Source of the DNA: JALHMQ01 sp037441125
Lineage (GTDB): Bacteria > Pseudomonadota > Gammaproteobacteria > Burkholderiales > Burkholderiaceae_F
Length of the DNA stretch: 59,899 nucleotides
Assembly: GCA_037441125.1 (NCBI GenBank)
Contig: JBBIST010000008.1
Location: 1 to 59,899 of the forward strand
Reading direction: 5' to 3'
Within the stretch, counting starts at the first letter, position 1. Each line of letters opens with the position of its first letter. Shown piece by piece: positions 9,975 to 17,828 of this stretch. The position numbers and the translations under genes are program-made. The notes under the pieces were generated by a model. That model was not told the DNA's origin, did no database searches, and saw nothing but the letters and a program-made list of their open reading frames with translations.

Positions 9975-10709
9975 ATGACCAAGGTCGCATACGTGACAGG
10001 CGGCATGGGCGGCATCGGCACCGCGATCTGCCAGCGGCTGCACAAGGACGGCTTCAAGGTGATCGCCGGCTGCGGTCCGACCCGTGACTACAACAAGTGG
10101 CTGGCGGAGCAAAAGGCGCTCGGATTCAGCTTCCACGCCTCGGTCGGCAACGTCGCCGACTGGGACGACACGGTGGCCGCGTTCGCCAAGGCCACCGCCG
10201 AACACGGCGCGATCGACGTACTGGTCAACAACGCCGGCATCACGCGCGACCGCCTGTTCGTCAAGATGTCGCGCGAGGACTGGGATGCGGTGATCGACAC
10301 CAACCTGAACAGCATGTTCAACGTCACCAAGCAGGTGGTGCCGGGCATGCTGGAAAAGGGCTGGGGAAGAGTCATCCAGATCAGCTCGGTCAACGGCGAA
10401 AAGGGCCAGGCCGGCCAGACCAACTACTCGGCCGCCAAGGCCGGCATGCACGGCTTCACGATGGCGCTTGCACAGGAACTGGCCGGCAAGGGCGTCACGG
10501 TCAACACCGTCAGCCCGGGCTACATTGGCACCGAGATGGTCCGTGCGATCAAGCCCGAGATCCTGGAGAAGATCGTCGCCCAGATCCCGGTCAAGCGGCT
10601 CGGCACTCCCGAAGAGGTTGCTTCGATCGTCGCCTGGCTTGCCGGTCCCGATTCTGGCTACACGACCGGCGCCAACTTCTCCTGCAACGGCGGCCAGCAC
10701 ATGGGCTGA
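9975..10709 (+). CDS. phaB: Acetoacetyl-CoA reductase PhaB
   Basis: A 244-aa short-chain dehydrogenase that reduces acetoacetyl-CoA to (R)-3-hydroxybutyryl-CoA with NADPH. The cofactor loop TGGMGGIGTA is at residues 8-17, NNAGITRD at about 87, and the catalytic Tyr/Lys pair is in NYSAAKAGMHGF. The C terminus FSCNGGQHMG is the PhaB ending. A GGAGG lies seven bases before the ATG. Third gene of the phaCAB operon. Confidence 0.95.
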   Translation: MTKVAYVTGGMGGIGTAICQRLHKDGFKVIAGCGPTRDYNKWLAEQKALGFSFHASVGNVADWDDTVAAFAKATAEHGAIDVLVNNAGITRDRLFVKMSREDWDAVIDTNLNSMFNVTKQVVPGMLEKGWGRVIQISSVNGEKGQAGQTNYSAAKAGMHGFTMALAQELAGKGVTVNTVSPGYIGTEMVRAIKPEILEKIVAQIPVKRLGTPEEVASIVAWLAGPDSGYTTGANFSCNGGQHMG

Positions 10710-10844
10710 AGCGCCGGACTGCGCGTACTGCATCCTGGGGACAACCCGAATGCGGTGCGCGGCGCCGGGGTGGGCGGCTCGTTGCGCGCGCCGAAGCGAC
10801 ACGATTCTTGCTATCGCGACGCGGCTTCGCGGCGATGCAAGGGC

Positions 10845-10850
10845 TAGAAT
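10845..10850 (+). promoter_or_regulatory. Possible -10 element of phaR
   Basis: TAGAAT within GGCTAGAATCGCC lies 67 bases before the phaR start, in the 208-base gap between phaB and phaR. No convincing -35 hexamer is present at 16-18 bases, so this is a weak call. The rest of the gap shows nothing else recognisable. Confidence 0.3.
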
Positions 10851-10917
10851 CGCCAAGCAAGCTGTCCGCCGCACACGACTCTGCTCGGGCGGTCGAACCC
10901 TGCCCGAGGATCCGCCG

Positions 10918-11460
10918 ATGACGAGCGCCACGCGCCTGATCAAGAAGTATCCGAACCGCCGTCTGTACGACACGCAGACCAGCACCTACATCACGTTGGC
11001 GGACGTGAAGCAGTTGGTGATCGAACAGACCGAGTTCCAGGTGATCGACGCCAAGAGCGGCGACGACCTGACGCGCCAGATCCTGCTGCAGATCATCCTC
11101 GAGGCCGAGCAGGAAGGTCAGCCGATGTTCACGCCGCCGGTGCTGACCCAGATCATCCGCAGCTACGGCAATGCGATGCAGGGGATGATGGGTTCGTACC
11201 TGGAGAAGAACGTCCAGGCGTTCATTGACATCCAGAAGAAGCTGCAGGAGCAGAGCCAGGCGTTCTACAGCAGCAACAAGATCGGCCCCGAGATGTGGGC
11301 GCAGTACGTCAACATGCAGGCGCCGATGATCCAGTCGATGATGACCAATTACATCGAGCAGTCGAAGAACCTGTTCGTGCAGATGCAGGAGAACATGCAG
11401 AACCAGGCGCGCTCGATGTTCACCCAGTTCCCGTTCCAGCAGGGCGGGGAGAAGAAGTGA
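10918..11460 (+). CDS. phaR: Polyhydroxyalkanoate synthesis repressor PhaR
   Basis: A 180-aa DNA- and PHB-binding repressor that controls phasin and PHA genes. The N-terminal DNA-binding/PHB accumulation regulatory domain is unmistakable (IKKYPNRRLYDTQTSTYITL, residues 8-27), followed by a region rich in Gln and Met (residues 80-175) typical of the PHB-binding C-terminal half. GAGGA lies six bases before the ATG. It follows phaB with its own gap, so it is probably transcribed separately. The tRNA-Ser integrative element begins 73 bases after its stop. Confidence 0.95.
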   Translation: MTSATRLIKKYPNRRLYDTQTSTYITLADVKQLVIEQTEFQVIDAKSGDDLTRQILLQIILEAEQEGQPMFTPPVLTQIIRSYGNAMQGMMGSYLEKNVQAFIDIQKKLQEQSQAFYSSNKIGPEMWAQYVNMQAPMIQSMMTNYIEQSKNLFVQMQENMQNQARSMFTQFPFQQGGEKK

Positions 11461-11461
11461 T

Positions 11462-11478
11462 GCGCGCCTGAGGCGCGC
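11462..11478 (+). terminator. Hairpin just after phaR
   Basis: GCGCGCC and GGCGCGC form a perfect 7-bp stem with a TGA loop, starting one base after the phaR stop. There is no T-run after it, so it is either a weak intrinsic terminator or an mRNA 3' stabiliser. Confidence 0.4.
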
Positions 11479-11533
11479 GGTGGCGATCTCCGTTCTGCGC
11501 CGCCGGAGCGCAGCAAACCGCTGATCGTCTGCA

Positions 11534-11549
11534 GTTGGCGGAGAGAGAG
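11534..11549 (+). repeat. Integrase-side att site (attL)
   Basis: GTTGGCGGAGAGAGAG is an exact 16-bp copy of the sequence at 19408-19423, which covers the last 14 bases of the tRNA-Ser gene including the CCA. This is the expected result of site-specific insertion into a tRNA 3' end. Confidence 0.8.
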
Positions 11550-11669
11550 TCCGCCGCGCCGACGTTTCAGGCAGTCTCAGACCGGTTCAAGGACACCCCG
11601 AAAGTCCTTATCCCACAAGGCTTTGCGTTGACTGACGGCTAACGACAGATCTTGCAGTCTCAAGCCGCT

Positions 11670-11710
11670 GCGGGTAAAAATGCGGGTAACGATTCCTGGA
11701 GTTACCCGCA
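11670..11710 (+). promoter_or_regulatory. Integrase arm-type sites and leader
   Basis: Two direct copies of GCGGGTAA (11670 and 11683) and one inverted copy, TTACCCGC, directly before the integrase ATG. A matching pair occurs at 19334-19354 near the tRNA. Such GCGGGTA repeats are typical of arm sites bound by P4-type integrases, and their overlap with the integrase start suggests autoregulation. Upstream, GCAGTCTCA is repeated at 11571 and 11654. Confidence 0.6.
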
Positions 11711-12954
11711 TGGCCGAGAAGAAGCTGAAGGTCCGGCGCTGCGACACCGCGAGGCCGAAGGCCAAGCCGTACCGGCTGACCGATGGCGGCGGCCTGAGCC
11801 TGCGCGTGATGCCTGGTGGCTCGAAGTACTGGCAGTACCGCTATCGGCACGGCGGCCGCGAGACGATCCTGCAACTTGGCAGCTACCCGGCGCTCAGTCT
11901 CGAACAGGCGCGCGTCGAGCATGCACGCCAGCGCGAAGTCTTGCGGCATGGCCGCGATCCGGTGACCGCACGCCGCGTCGAGCGTGCGCAGGTGCGCAAG
12001 GCCGCCGGCGAGACCTTCGGCGCCGTGGCCGATGAGTGGCTCTCCTACCACCGGCCGGCGTGGACCGCCGTGCACCACGAGCGCAACGCCGGTCTGCTGC
12101 GGCGGGTGCTGTATCCGGTCCTCGGTCAACTGCCGCTGCGCGAGATCGACGCCACTGCGCTGCTGTCCGCGCTGAAGGCGGCCGAGAACGACGGCATTCT
12201 GGAATCGGCGCGACGCGCGCGTGCGATCGCCAAGCAGGTGTTCGACTACGCCCTGAGCACCGGCCGCGCGAGCACGAATCCGGCGCGTGATCTCGGAAAG
12301 GCGCTGCGCAAGCCGGAAGTCGAGCACTTCAAGGCACTGCAAGCCGAGCAGGTCGGCCCGTTCCTGACGGCGCTCGATGCAAGCGGCCTGGCGGCGGTCA
12401 CGAAGGCCGCGCTGCGCCTGATGCTCTACACCGGCCTGCGCGATGCCTCGCTGCGCGGCGCGCAGTGGTGCGAGATCGACTTCGAGGCGGCGAAGTGGAC
12501 GGTCCCGGCCGGCCGCATGAAGCGGCGCGAGGAACACGCGGTCCCGCTGCCGAAGCAGGCTCTCGCGGCCCTGCGCGAACTGGCGCCGCTCACCGACCGC
12601 GGTCCCGAGTCGTTCGTGTTCGCCAGCAGCGGAAGCGCCGGCTACTTGGCCGAGAACACGCTGCGCTCGGCACTGCACCGGCTCGGCTTCGACGTGACCG
12701 CGCACGGCTTCCGTTCGCTGCTGACCGATGAGCTGTACAAGGCCGGCTTCCGCTCCGAGTGGGTGGAACGGCAACTACACCACCGCGACAAGAATGCGGT
12801 GCGTGCCGCCTACCTGCGCACGGACTTCTACGAGCAGCGCGTGTCGATGATGCAGTGGTGGGCCGATGCCTGCGACGCGCGTCGACGCGGCGAGCGGCTG
12901 CCGCCGTTGCCGGCGGTGCCCGAGTTCAAGGCGCCGCTGGTGCTGGCGGCGTGA
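11710..12954 (+). CDS. P4-type tyrosine site-specific integrase
   Basis: A 414-aa recombinase that would integrate and excise the element at tRNA-Ser. Residues 1-90 form the arm-DNA-binding domain (DUF4102-like, YRLTDGGGLSLRV). The core follows, and the catalytic domain has Arg in MLYTGLRDASLR, His-x-x-Arg in AHGFRS, a second His in LHHRDKN and the nucleophile Tyr in the AAYLRTDFY segment before MMQWWADACD. ATG 11710 is chosen, with GGAG eight bases upstream; an ATG at 11680 lies inside the arm-site repeats. The stop overlaps the next start (TGATG). Confidence 0.93.
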   Translation: MAEKKLKVRRCDTARPKAKPYRLTDGGGLSLRVMPGGSKYWQYRYRHGGRETILQLGSYPALSLEQARVEHARQREVLRHGRDPVTARRVERAQVRKAAGETFGAVADEWLSYHRPAWTAVHHERNAGLLRRVLYPVLGQLPLREIDATALLSALKAAENDGILESARRARAIAKQVFDYALSTGRASTNPARDLGKALRKPEVEHFKALQAEQVGPFLTALDASGLAAVTKAALRLMLYTGLRDASLRGAQWCEIDFEAAKWTVPAGRMKRREEHAVPLPKQALAALRELAPLTDRGPESFVFASSGSAGYLAENTLRSALHRLGFDVTAHGFRSLLTDELYKAGFRSEWVERQLHHRDKNAVRAAYLRTDFYEQRVSMMQWWADACDARRRGERLPPLPAVPEFKAPLVLAA

Positions 12955-13754
12955 TGCCTGACCCAAGCAAAAGCCCCGGCGCAGAGTCGGGCGAGAAAGT
13001 CGCGGGCGCGCTGTCTCTTCTGGAAGTGCTGCGCGGTTCCTTCCACCTCAAGGAGAGCGAGGCGCGCGACTTGCTCCGCCGGCGCCTGGAGTCGGACGAG
13101 CAACTGTACGAGCAATGCAAGCGGCGCCTGCTGGAGCGCGCGCTGGTCGACACCCAACTCGGGCGGCGGCTGTTCGACCGAGGCAAGGAGCGTCTGGAAT
13201 CCTCGGCCGGCAAGCTCGACGGCCAGGGCGCGCAGCGGCTGTACGACCAACTCAACGAGTACCTGCAAGGCAAGTCCAGCGAGTGGCCGGAAAGCAAGTC
13301 CGAAGTGATCAACGAAGCGATCACGCTACTGCTCCAGCCATACTTGCCGTGGTGCCGGATGATCGACGCCACAGACAAGAGCGCCCCCGAGCGCACGCGA
13401 CACCGGATGAAAGTCGCGCGGGACGCCGATGCCGCATCGCGCCCTTCGGACGAGGACAGAAAGTACGACGAGCTGGCCGATCGGTACTTTGCCCTGCTGG
13501 CGTCGCATCGAATAGTCGAGCGCGAACTCGACGCCCAGCACAAGCGCGTCACGACCGGTCGCGCCGGCAACGCGGCGGTAAGCCGGAACGAGTCGATCTT
13601 CGCGGCCGTCACCGCCCTGCAAGAGAGCGGGCAAGCCGATCCCTACGGCACGGTCGCCAGAGAGCACAAGCTCGATACGAGAACCGTCCGCAACATCGTC
13701 GCGGCCGAGCGGCGCAGGTTGAAGCTCTCGCGTCCGAAGGTAAGGAAGAAGTAG
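12954..13754 (+). CDS. Hypothetical protein of the integrative element
   Basis: A 266-aa hydrophilic, mostly helical protein I do not recognise. The N-terminal half is rich in charged residues (SEARDLLRRRLESDEQLYEQ); the C-terminal part (DPYGTVAREHKLDTRTVRNI) looks like a helix-turn-helix followed by a basic tail RPKVRKK, so DNA binding is possible. The ATG overlaps the integrase stop, which implies co-translation and a role linked to integration or regulation of the element. No signal peptide or membrane segment. Confidence 0.65.
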   Translation: MPDPSKSPGAESGEKVAGALSLLEVLRGSFHLKESEARDLLRRRLESDEQLYEQCKRRLLERALVDTQLGRRLFDRGKERLESSAGKLDGQGAQRLYDQLNEYLQGKSSEWPESKSEVINEAITLLLQPYLPWCRMIDATDKSAPERTRHRMKVARDADAASRPSDEDRKYDELADRYFALLASHRIVERELDAQHKRVTTGRAGNAAVSRNESIFAAVTALQESGQADPYGTVAREHKLDTRTVRNIVAAERRRLKLSRPKVRKK

Positions 13755-13802
13755 ACCCCGCAAGTCAGTCGGCGCGGGCCGGATATCACGCATATCACGG
13801 GC

Positions 13803-13822
13803 ACCCGCCAAAATTGGCGGGT
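13803..13822 (+). promoter_or_regulatory. Perfect 9-bp-arm palindrome, possible operator
   Basis: ACCCGCCAA and TTGGCGGGT surround a two-base AA centre. It lies 50 bases before the AlpA-like gene and just after a tandem ATATCACG repeat (13783 and 13792). It could be an operator for the element's own regulator or a terminator for the preceding gene; it is not followed by a T-run. Confidence 0.5.
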
Positions 13823-13840
13823 CGCGCGACGCTCATAGAC

Positions 13841-13870
13841 GATGCACGCCGTCACAAGACGGAGTGCATC
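13841..13870 (+). promoter_or_regulatory. Hairpin covering the ribosome binding site of the AlpA-like gene
   Basis: GATGCAC, one mismatch, CCGTC, loop ACAA, GACGG, one mismatch, GTGCATC: a 12-bp near-perfect stem. The 3' arm includes the GGAG Shine-Dalgarno (13861-13864) for the ATG at 13872, so translation would be blocked when the stem forms. The same symmetry could instead be read as a protein operator. Confidence 0.6.
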
Positions 13871-13871
13871 G

Positions 13872-14081
13872 ATGCCAGCCACGACCCCCCGCCTGCTGCG
13901 CCTCCACGAGGTGCTGGTGCGCGTACCACTGACGCGGGCGACGATCTACCGCGCGATCCGCGCGGGCAAGTTCCCCAAGCCGTGCAAGCCGCTCGACGGC
14001 CGCGCGTCGGCGTGGTCCGAGGCCGAGATCGACGCCTGGATCGCCGAGCGCCTGGCGTCGCGCGCCGGAGGCGGCCGATGA
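13872..14081 (+). CDS. AlpA-family excisionase/transcriptional regulator
   Basis: A 69-aa winged-helix protein of the AlpA/MerR-like phage regulator family, which typically controls the integrase or acts as a recombination directionality factor. The pattern is clear: LLRLHEVLVRVPLTRATIYR, then AIRAGKFPKPCKPLDG and a final WSEAEIDAWIAERL. ATG 13872 has GGAG seven bases upstream, buried in a hairpin; an earlier in-frame ATG at 13842 lies in the hairpin's other arm. The next gene starts inside its stop codon. Confidence 0.85.
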   Translation: MPATTPRLLRLHEVLVRVPLTRATIYRAIRAGKFPKPCKPLDGRASAWSEAEIDAWIAERLASRAGGGR

Positions 14082-14347
14082 TGCCGCGCGCTGAACTGCC
14101 GCAGCGGGCACCGGCGGACTTGGCACCTGCGCATGAGGTTTCGGTGGCGCTCGACATGCTGCGCGACATCGCACGGTCGCACCGCGCGCGAATCGTGCCT
14201 GGATCGATCGCGGTGGTGAGTCGCGCCGACCTGCCGAGCGCGCCGCCCGACGGATACGCGATCCATCTGCGCGCGCGAGTCGTCATGCCGGACGGCACCG
14301 GCGGCGATCTCTACGTGGCCGCGTGCCCGACCGAGGTGGCGTCATGA
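14078..14347 (+). CDS. Hypothetical protein of the integrative element
   Basis: An 89-aa protein of unknown function (start MMPRAELPQRAPADLAPAHE). No domain recognised; the C-terminal half looks like a small beta-rich fold (SIAVVSRADLPS, YAIHLRARVVMP). The ATG overlaps the AlpA stop and its own stop overlaps the replication-protein ATG (ATGA in both cases), so it is part of a tightly coupled operon of replication and control genes. Confidence 0.6.
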   Translation: MMPRAELPQRAPADLAPAHEVSVALDMLRDIARSHRARIVPGSIAVVSRADLPSAPPDGYAIHLRARVVMPDGTGGDLYVAACPTEVAS

Positions 14348-16458
14348 CGGCCATCATGCGCGCTGTGGTGCCTGATGCGATCGAGGCCTTTCGCGCCGCG
14401 CTGGCCGCACGTGGTCTCGTGCCACCGGACGAGCTGATCGCCGACGGCCGCATTCATCGGTGCGACGTGGCCGCCGGCAAGCGCGGCAATGGCGACGGCG
14501 CCTACCTGCTGCACACCGACGGCGTGCCGGCCGGCGGCTACCAGAATCACCGCGACGGACTCGGCTGGCAGAACTGGCGCGCACCACTGCGCCGCATGCT
14601 GACCGCGCCCGAGATGGCTGCACACCGTGCACGCATGGAGGCGGCCGAGCGTGCGCGCGCCAAGGACGAGGCACGGCGCCGAGCCGAGGCGGCCGAGCGT
14701 GCGGCATCACTCTGGCGCACGTCGGAGCCGGCACCGGCGGATCACGCGTACCTGCGCGACAAGGGAGTGCGGTCGCACGGGCTGCGCGCAATAAAGGGTC
14801 GACTCATGGTGCCGCTGCGCATCGGCGAGGAACTGGTCTCGCTTCAGTCGATCACCGCCGACGGCGAGAAACGCTTCTTGAGCGGTGGCCGCACGCGCGG
14901 CGCCTGGCACCTGATCGGCACGCCGGGCGAGACGATCTGCATCGCCGAGGGCTACGCGACCGGCGCCTCGGTGCATGAGGCCACTGGGCTCGCGGTCGCG
15001 GTGGCTTTCTACTGCGCCAACCTCGAGCCGGTGGCGCAGGCACTGCGACAACGGCACCCGCAGGCGAGGATCATCGTCTGCGCGGACGATGACTACCGCA
15101 CGGCCGGCAACCCGGGCCTGGCGCATGCGACCGCAGCGGCACGCGCCGTCGGTGGAGTGGTCGCGGTGCCGGACTTCGGTGCGCAGCGACCGGACGGCTG
15201 CACCGACCTCAACGACCTGGCGCGACTGCGTGGCGCCGAGGCCGTGCGCGCCTGCATCGAGGCGGCGAGTGCGCCGAGTGAGGCGCAGGCGGCCGAGACT
15301 GCGCCCGGGCCAGACGCCGCGGCCGTCGAGCTGGTCCGCGGCGATGCCATGCGCATCGAGCCGGTGCGGTGGCTCTGGGACGGCTGGCTCGCCCTCGGCA
15401 AGCTGCACATCCTGGCCGGCGCACCTGGCACAGGCAAGACGACGATCGCACTCGCCATCGCGGCGACGGTCACGATCGGCGGACGCTGGCCGGACGGCAC
15501 GCGCGCCGAGCCGGCCGATGTGGTGATGTGGTCCGGCGAGGATGACCCGGCCGACACCCTGGCGCCGCGCCTGCTGGCGACGGGCGCGGACCTGCGGCGC
15601 GTGCAGTTCGTCACCGCGGCGCGCGACGAGCACGGCCGGCGCGCATTCGATCCCGCGCGAGACATGCCGGCGTTGGCCGATGCGCTGCTGCGGTCGAGGC
15701 CGCGGCTGCTGGTGCTGGACCCGATCGTCAACGCGGTCGGCAGCGACTCGCATAAGAACGGCGAGGTGCGCCGCGCGCTGGCGCCGGTGGTCGAACTGGC
15801 CGCCGAGATCGGCTGCGCCGTGCTCGGGATCTCGCACTTCAGCAAAGGCACCGCCGGGCGCGATCCGGTTGAGCGCGTCACGGGCAGCCTGGCGTTCAGT
15901 GCCCTGGCTCGAGTGGTGCTGGTGGCGGCGAAGCAGCCCGAGGATCAGGGCGGCGGCCGGCTGCTTGCGCGAGCGAAGTCGAACCTCGGGCCGGACGGCG
16001 GCGGGTTCGCGTACACGCTGCAAGTCTCGGCCGTGCCCGGTCGCCCCGAGATCGAGGCGACGCGCGTGCTGTGGGGCGCAGCCCTCGAGGGCACGGCGCG
16101 CGAACTGCTGGGGAAGGCGGAGGCCGAGCCGGAGGCCGGCGGCGAGGGACGTGATGCGGGAGAGTGGCTGCGTGAGGCGCTGGCGGATGGCGAGGTAGAC
16201 GCTCGGACGCTGCGCCGACTGACCGAGGATGCCGGGTACGCGTGGCGATCGATGCAGCGGGTCGCGCACCGCATCGGCGCGACCGCCGTGCGCACCGGCT
16301 TCGGCGCCGGCGCCAAGTACGTCTGGCGGCTGCCCATGCGCGCCACGAACCCACCATGCGCGCCATGCGCGCCGAACTCAGAGTGTGGCGTACATGGCGA
16401 GCATGGCGTAGATGGCGCGACTGAGCCGGCTCCGGCCGCCGACCGCGAGGTGATCTGA
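14344..16458 (+). CDS. Toprim-domain and RepA-like AAA+ replication protein (primase/helicase)
   Basis: A 704-aa fusion expected to start replication of the excised element. Residues 1-130 form a zinc-finger-less primase-like N terminus with a charged coiled coil (ARMEAAERARAKDEARRRAE). A Toprim domain follows around residues 195-290 (ICIAEGYATG with the Glu, IIVCADDD with the Asp pair). Then comes a RecA-like RepA/DnaB-type ATPase with Walker A GAPGTGKTT (near residue 360), Walker B LLVLDPI, and a GISHFSKG sensor segment. The C terminus is winged-helix-like, ending in a low-complexity tail encoded by 9-bp repeats. The architecture matches P4 alpha-like and plasmid RepA-primase proteins. Confidence 0.88.
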   Translation: MTAIMRAVVPDAIEAFRAALAARGLVPPDELIADGRIHRCDVAAGKRGNGDGAYLLHTDGVPAGGYQNHRDGLGWQNWRAPLRRMLTAPEMAAHRARMEAAERARAKDEARRRAEAAERAASLWRTSEPAPADHAYLRDKGVRSHGLRAIKGRLMVPLRIGEELVSLQSITADGEKRFLSGGRTRGAWHLIGTPGETICIAEGYATGASVHEATGLAVAVAFYCANLEPVAQALRQRHPQARIIVCADDDYRTAGNPGLAHATAAARAVGGVVAVPDFGAQRPDGCTDLNDLARLRGAEAVRACIEAASAPSEAQAAETAPGPDAAAVELVRGDAMRIEPVRWLWDGWLALGKLHILAGAPGTGKTTIALAIAATVTIGGRWPDGTRAEPADVVMWSGEDDPADTLAPRLLATGADLRRVQFVTAARDEHGRRAFDPARDMPALADALLRSRPRLLVLDPIVNAVGSDSHKNGEVRRALAPVVELAAEIGCAVLGISHFSKGTAGRDPVERVTGSLAFSALARVVLVAAKQPEDQGGGRLLARAKSNLGPDGGGFAYTLQVSAVPGRPEIEATRVLWGAALEGTARELLGKAEAEPEAGGEGRDAGEWLREALADGEVDARTLRRLTEDAGYAWRSMQRVAHRIGATAVRTGFGAGAKYVWRLPMRATNPPCAPCAPNSECGVHGEHGVDGATEPAPAADREVI
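16335..16419 (+). repeat. 9-bp tandem repeats at the 3' end of the replication gene
   Basis: CATGCGCGC occurs at 16335, 16355 and 16364 (the last two adjacent). After a gap come CATGGCGAG (16393), CATGGCGTA (16402) and GATGGCGCG (16411), again with a 9-bp period. They are translated as a Cys-Ala-Pro and His-Gly rich tail. Repeats of this kind beside a replication gene could be iterons. Confidence 0.55.
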
Positions 16459-17000
16459 TGGGCGCCCCCGACCCCCGCCACTTGCTCGCCGAGGCCGAGC
16501 GCGCCGGCCTGACCCTGACCCCGGACGGCGACCGGCTGGTGATCGAGCCGAAGTCGCGGTTGACCGACGAGTTGCGCGCCCGGCTGCGCGCGGTCAAGCC
16601 CGAGTTGCTGGCGCTGCTGCAAGCCGACGCCACCCGGTCCGACCGCCGCACCCCGTCCGAGACGCATGCGCGCTGGCGAGTGCACCTGCCCGCCGGCGAG
16701 ACCGAGGTGACCTGTGCGCCGCCGGCCTGCCGTGCCGAGGTGCTGCGGGATTACCCCGGCGCGATCGACGCCGCACCGGCGGCGACTGCGCTGGCCCACC
16801 GGCGACCGGCGCGCGCCGAGGCCGAGCGCCTGGTCGACCGAGCGCGCCGCGAGCTTGGCTGGGGTGACGCCGACGTGGCGGACTTCCTCGACGTGAGCTT
16901 CCGCGAGCAGCCGCACTGGGCGCTGGTCGCGCTGACCGAAGTGCTCGATCTGATGCAGCGCGAACGGCAACGCGCACGGAAGGCCGGCCATGGCGCTTGA
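16458..17000 (+). CDS. Hypothetical protein with TubC-like N-terminal domain
   Basis: A 180-aa protein. Residues 1-55 (LLAEAERAGLTLTPDGDRLV, then LRAVKPELLALLQ) follow the pattern of the TubC N-terminal docking-like domain, frequent in proteins next to primases in mobile elements. The remainder has a VTCAPPACRAEVL segment with two Cys and a helical C terminus. The start overlaps the stop of the replication gene (TGATG), so it is co-translated and may be an accessory replication factor; this role is inferred from position only. Confidence 0.65.
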   Translation: MGAPDPRHLLAEAERAGLTLTPDGDRLVIEPKSRLTDELRARLRAVKPELLALLQADATRSDRRTPSETHARWRVHLPAGETEVTCAPPACRAEVLRDYPGAIDAAPAATALAHRRPARAEAERLVDRARRELGWGDADVADFLDVSFREQPHWALVALTEVLDLMQRERQRARKAGHGA

Positions 17001-17238
17001 TGAGGCCGCCGAAGGTGGCAGTCGCCCCCCGAAGATGGCGCCACCTTCGGTGCCATCTTCGGTGCCATCTTCGGACACCGAGTCCCTGCGCGAAGCCTTC
17101 GAAGAGCGCGCCGCGATCATGGAGTACGACGGCGGCCTGTCGCGCGAAAACGCCGAAGCGCGGGCCTGGGCGATCGTCTACGGCGAACCGGGCGATCCGG
17201 CTCGTGAACTCGCAGGCACTCAACCGCAGGAGGCGTGA
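16990..17238 (+). CDS. Small hypothetical protein of the integrative element
   Basis: An 82-aa protein starting inside the previous gene (11-base overlap). The N-terminal third is a Pro/Ser low-complexity stretch encoded by direct and inverted copies of an 11-bp DNA motif. The C-terminal part (FEERAAIMEYDGGLSRENAE) is a helix-turn pattern I recall from short proteins of proteobacterial mobile elements. No function known. It ends just before the AGGAGG of the SSB gene, suggesting operon membership. Confidence 0.6.
   Translation: MALDEAAEGGSRPPKMAPPSVPSSVPSSDTESLREAFEERAAIMEYDGGLSRENAEARAWAIVYGEPGDPARELAGTQPQEA
17009..17074 (+). repeat. Five copies of CCGAAGRTGGC in both orientations
   Basis: CCGAAGRTGGC occurs at 17009 and 17029, and its inverse GCCAYCTTCGG at 17040, 17052 and 17064; the last three are spaced 12 bases apart. 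The second and third copies abut to form a near-palindrome. The array lies inside the start of an 82-aa gene but the density exceeds what the protein needs. Confidence 0.65.
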
Positions 17239-17241
17239 CTC

Positions 17242-17724
17242 ATGGCACTCGACGTACTCGCCCAAGGCAAGCTGGTGAAGACGCCCGAGCGGCGCACCAC
17301 CAAGGACGGCCGCCCCTACGCGCTGGCGCAAGTCAGCGTGCCCACCGACGGCGACGAGTCGATGTTGGCGAGCTGTATCTGCTTCCGCGCCGAGGCTGTC
17401 GCCGCACTGCTGGCACTCGACCGCGGCGACGCGGTGGCGCTGGCCGGCCGCGCGAAGCTGTCGAGTTGGACGGGAGCCGACGGCACGCTGAAGCACGGGC
17501 TGAACGTGACGGTCGAGGCCGTGCTGTCCGTCTACCACGTTCGCCGCAAGCGCGAGGCCATGGCAGGCGCTACAGGCGACGATCGCGCGCCGGACGTACC
17601 TTCGCCCGCACGGCGCCGCAATCGTGCGCCAGCGGCCCGCCCTGCAAGCCGGCGGCCCGTTGCGGACGCTGGCGACGGCATCGACGGATTGATCGGCGAT
17701 CGGCCGGACTGGCTGAGCGCCTGA
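17242..17724 (+). CDS. Single-stranded DNA-binding protein (SSB-like)
   Basis: A 160-aa protein with an N-terminal OB-fold (residues 1-105: MALDVLAQGKLVKTPERRTT, then AVALAGRAKLSSWTGADG) and a basic, Pro/Ala-rich linker ending in DRPDWLSA. It would coat single-stranded DNA during replication of the excised element. It differs from the host-type SSB, which usually ends in DDDIPF; the acidic-aromatic end here may be its equivalent. A strong AGGAGG lies eight bases before the ATG at 17242. It follows the replication genes. Confidence 0.8.
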   Translation: MALDVLAQGKLVKTPERRTTKDGRPYALAQVSVPTDGDESMLASCICFRAEAVAALLALDRGDAVALAGRAKLSSWTGADGTLKHGLNVTVEAVLSVYHVRRKREAMAGATGDDRAPDVPSPARRRNRAPAARPASRRPVADAGDGIDGLIGDRPDWLSA

Positions 17725-17828
17725 CCGCCGGCGAGAGGCCGCGTCCGCCTTGCTGACCTGCATCCGCGGCCACCCGTTCGCGCGTGTGACGAGGCCGATG
17801 CCGCAGCGCTCGAAGACCTGCGAGGGCG

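Noticed and set aside
11571..11600. GGTTCAA-containing stretch near attL considered as a tRNA remnant.
   Set aside because: Only a T-loop-like heptamer is present; no acceptor or anticodon stem can be formed. The tRNA duplication is limited to the 16-bp att repeat.
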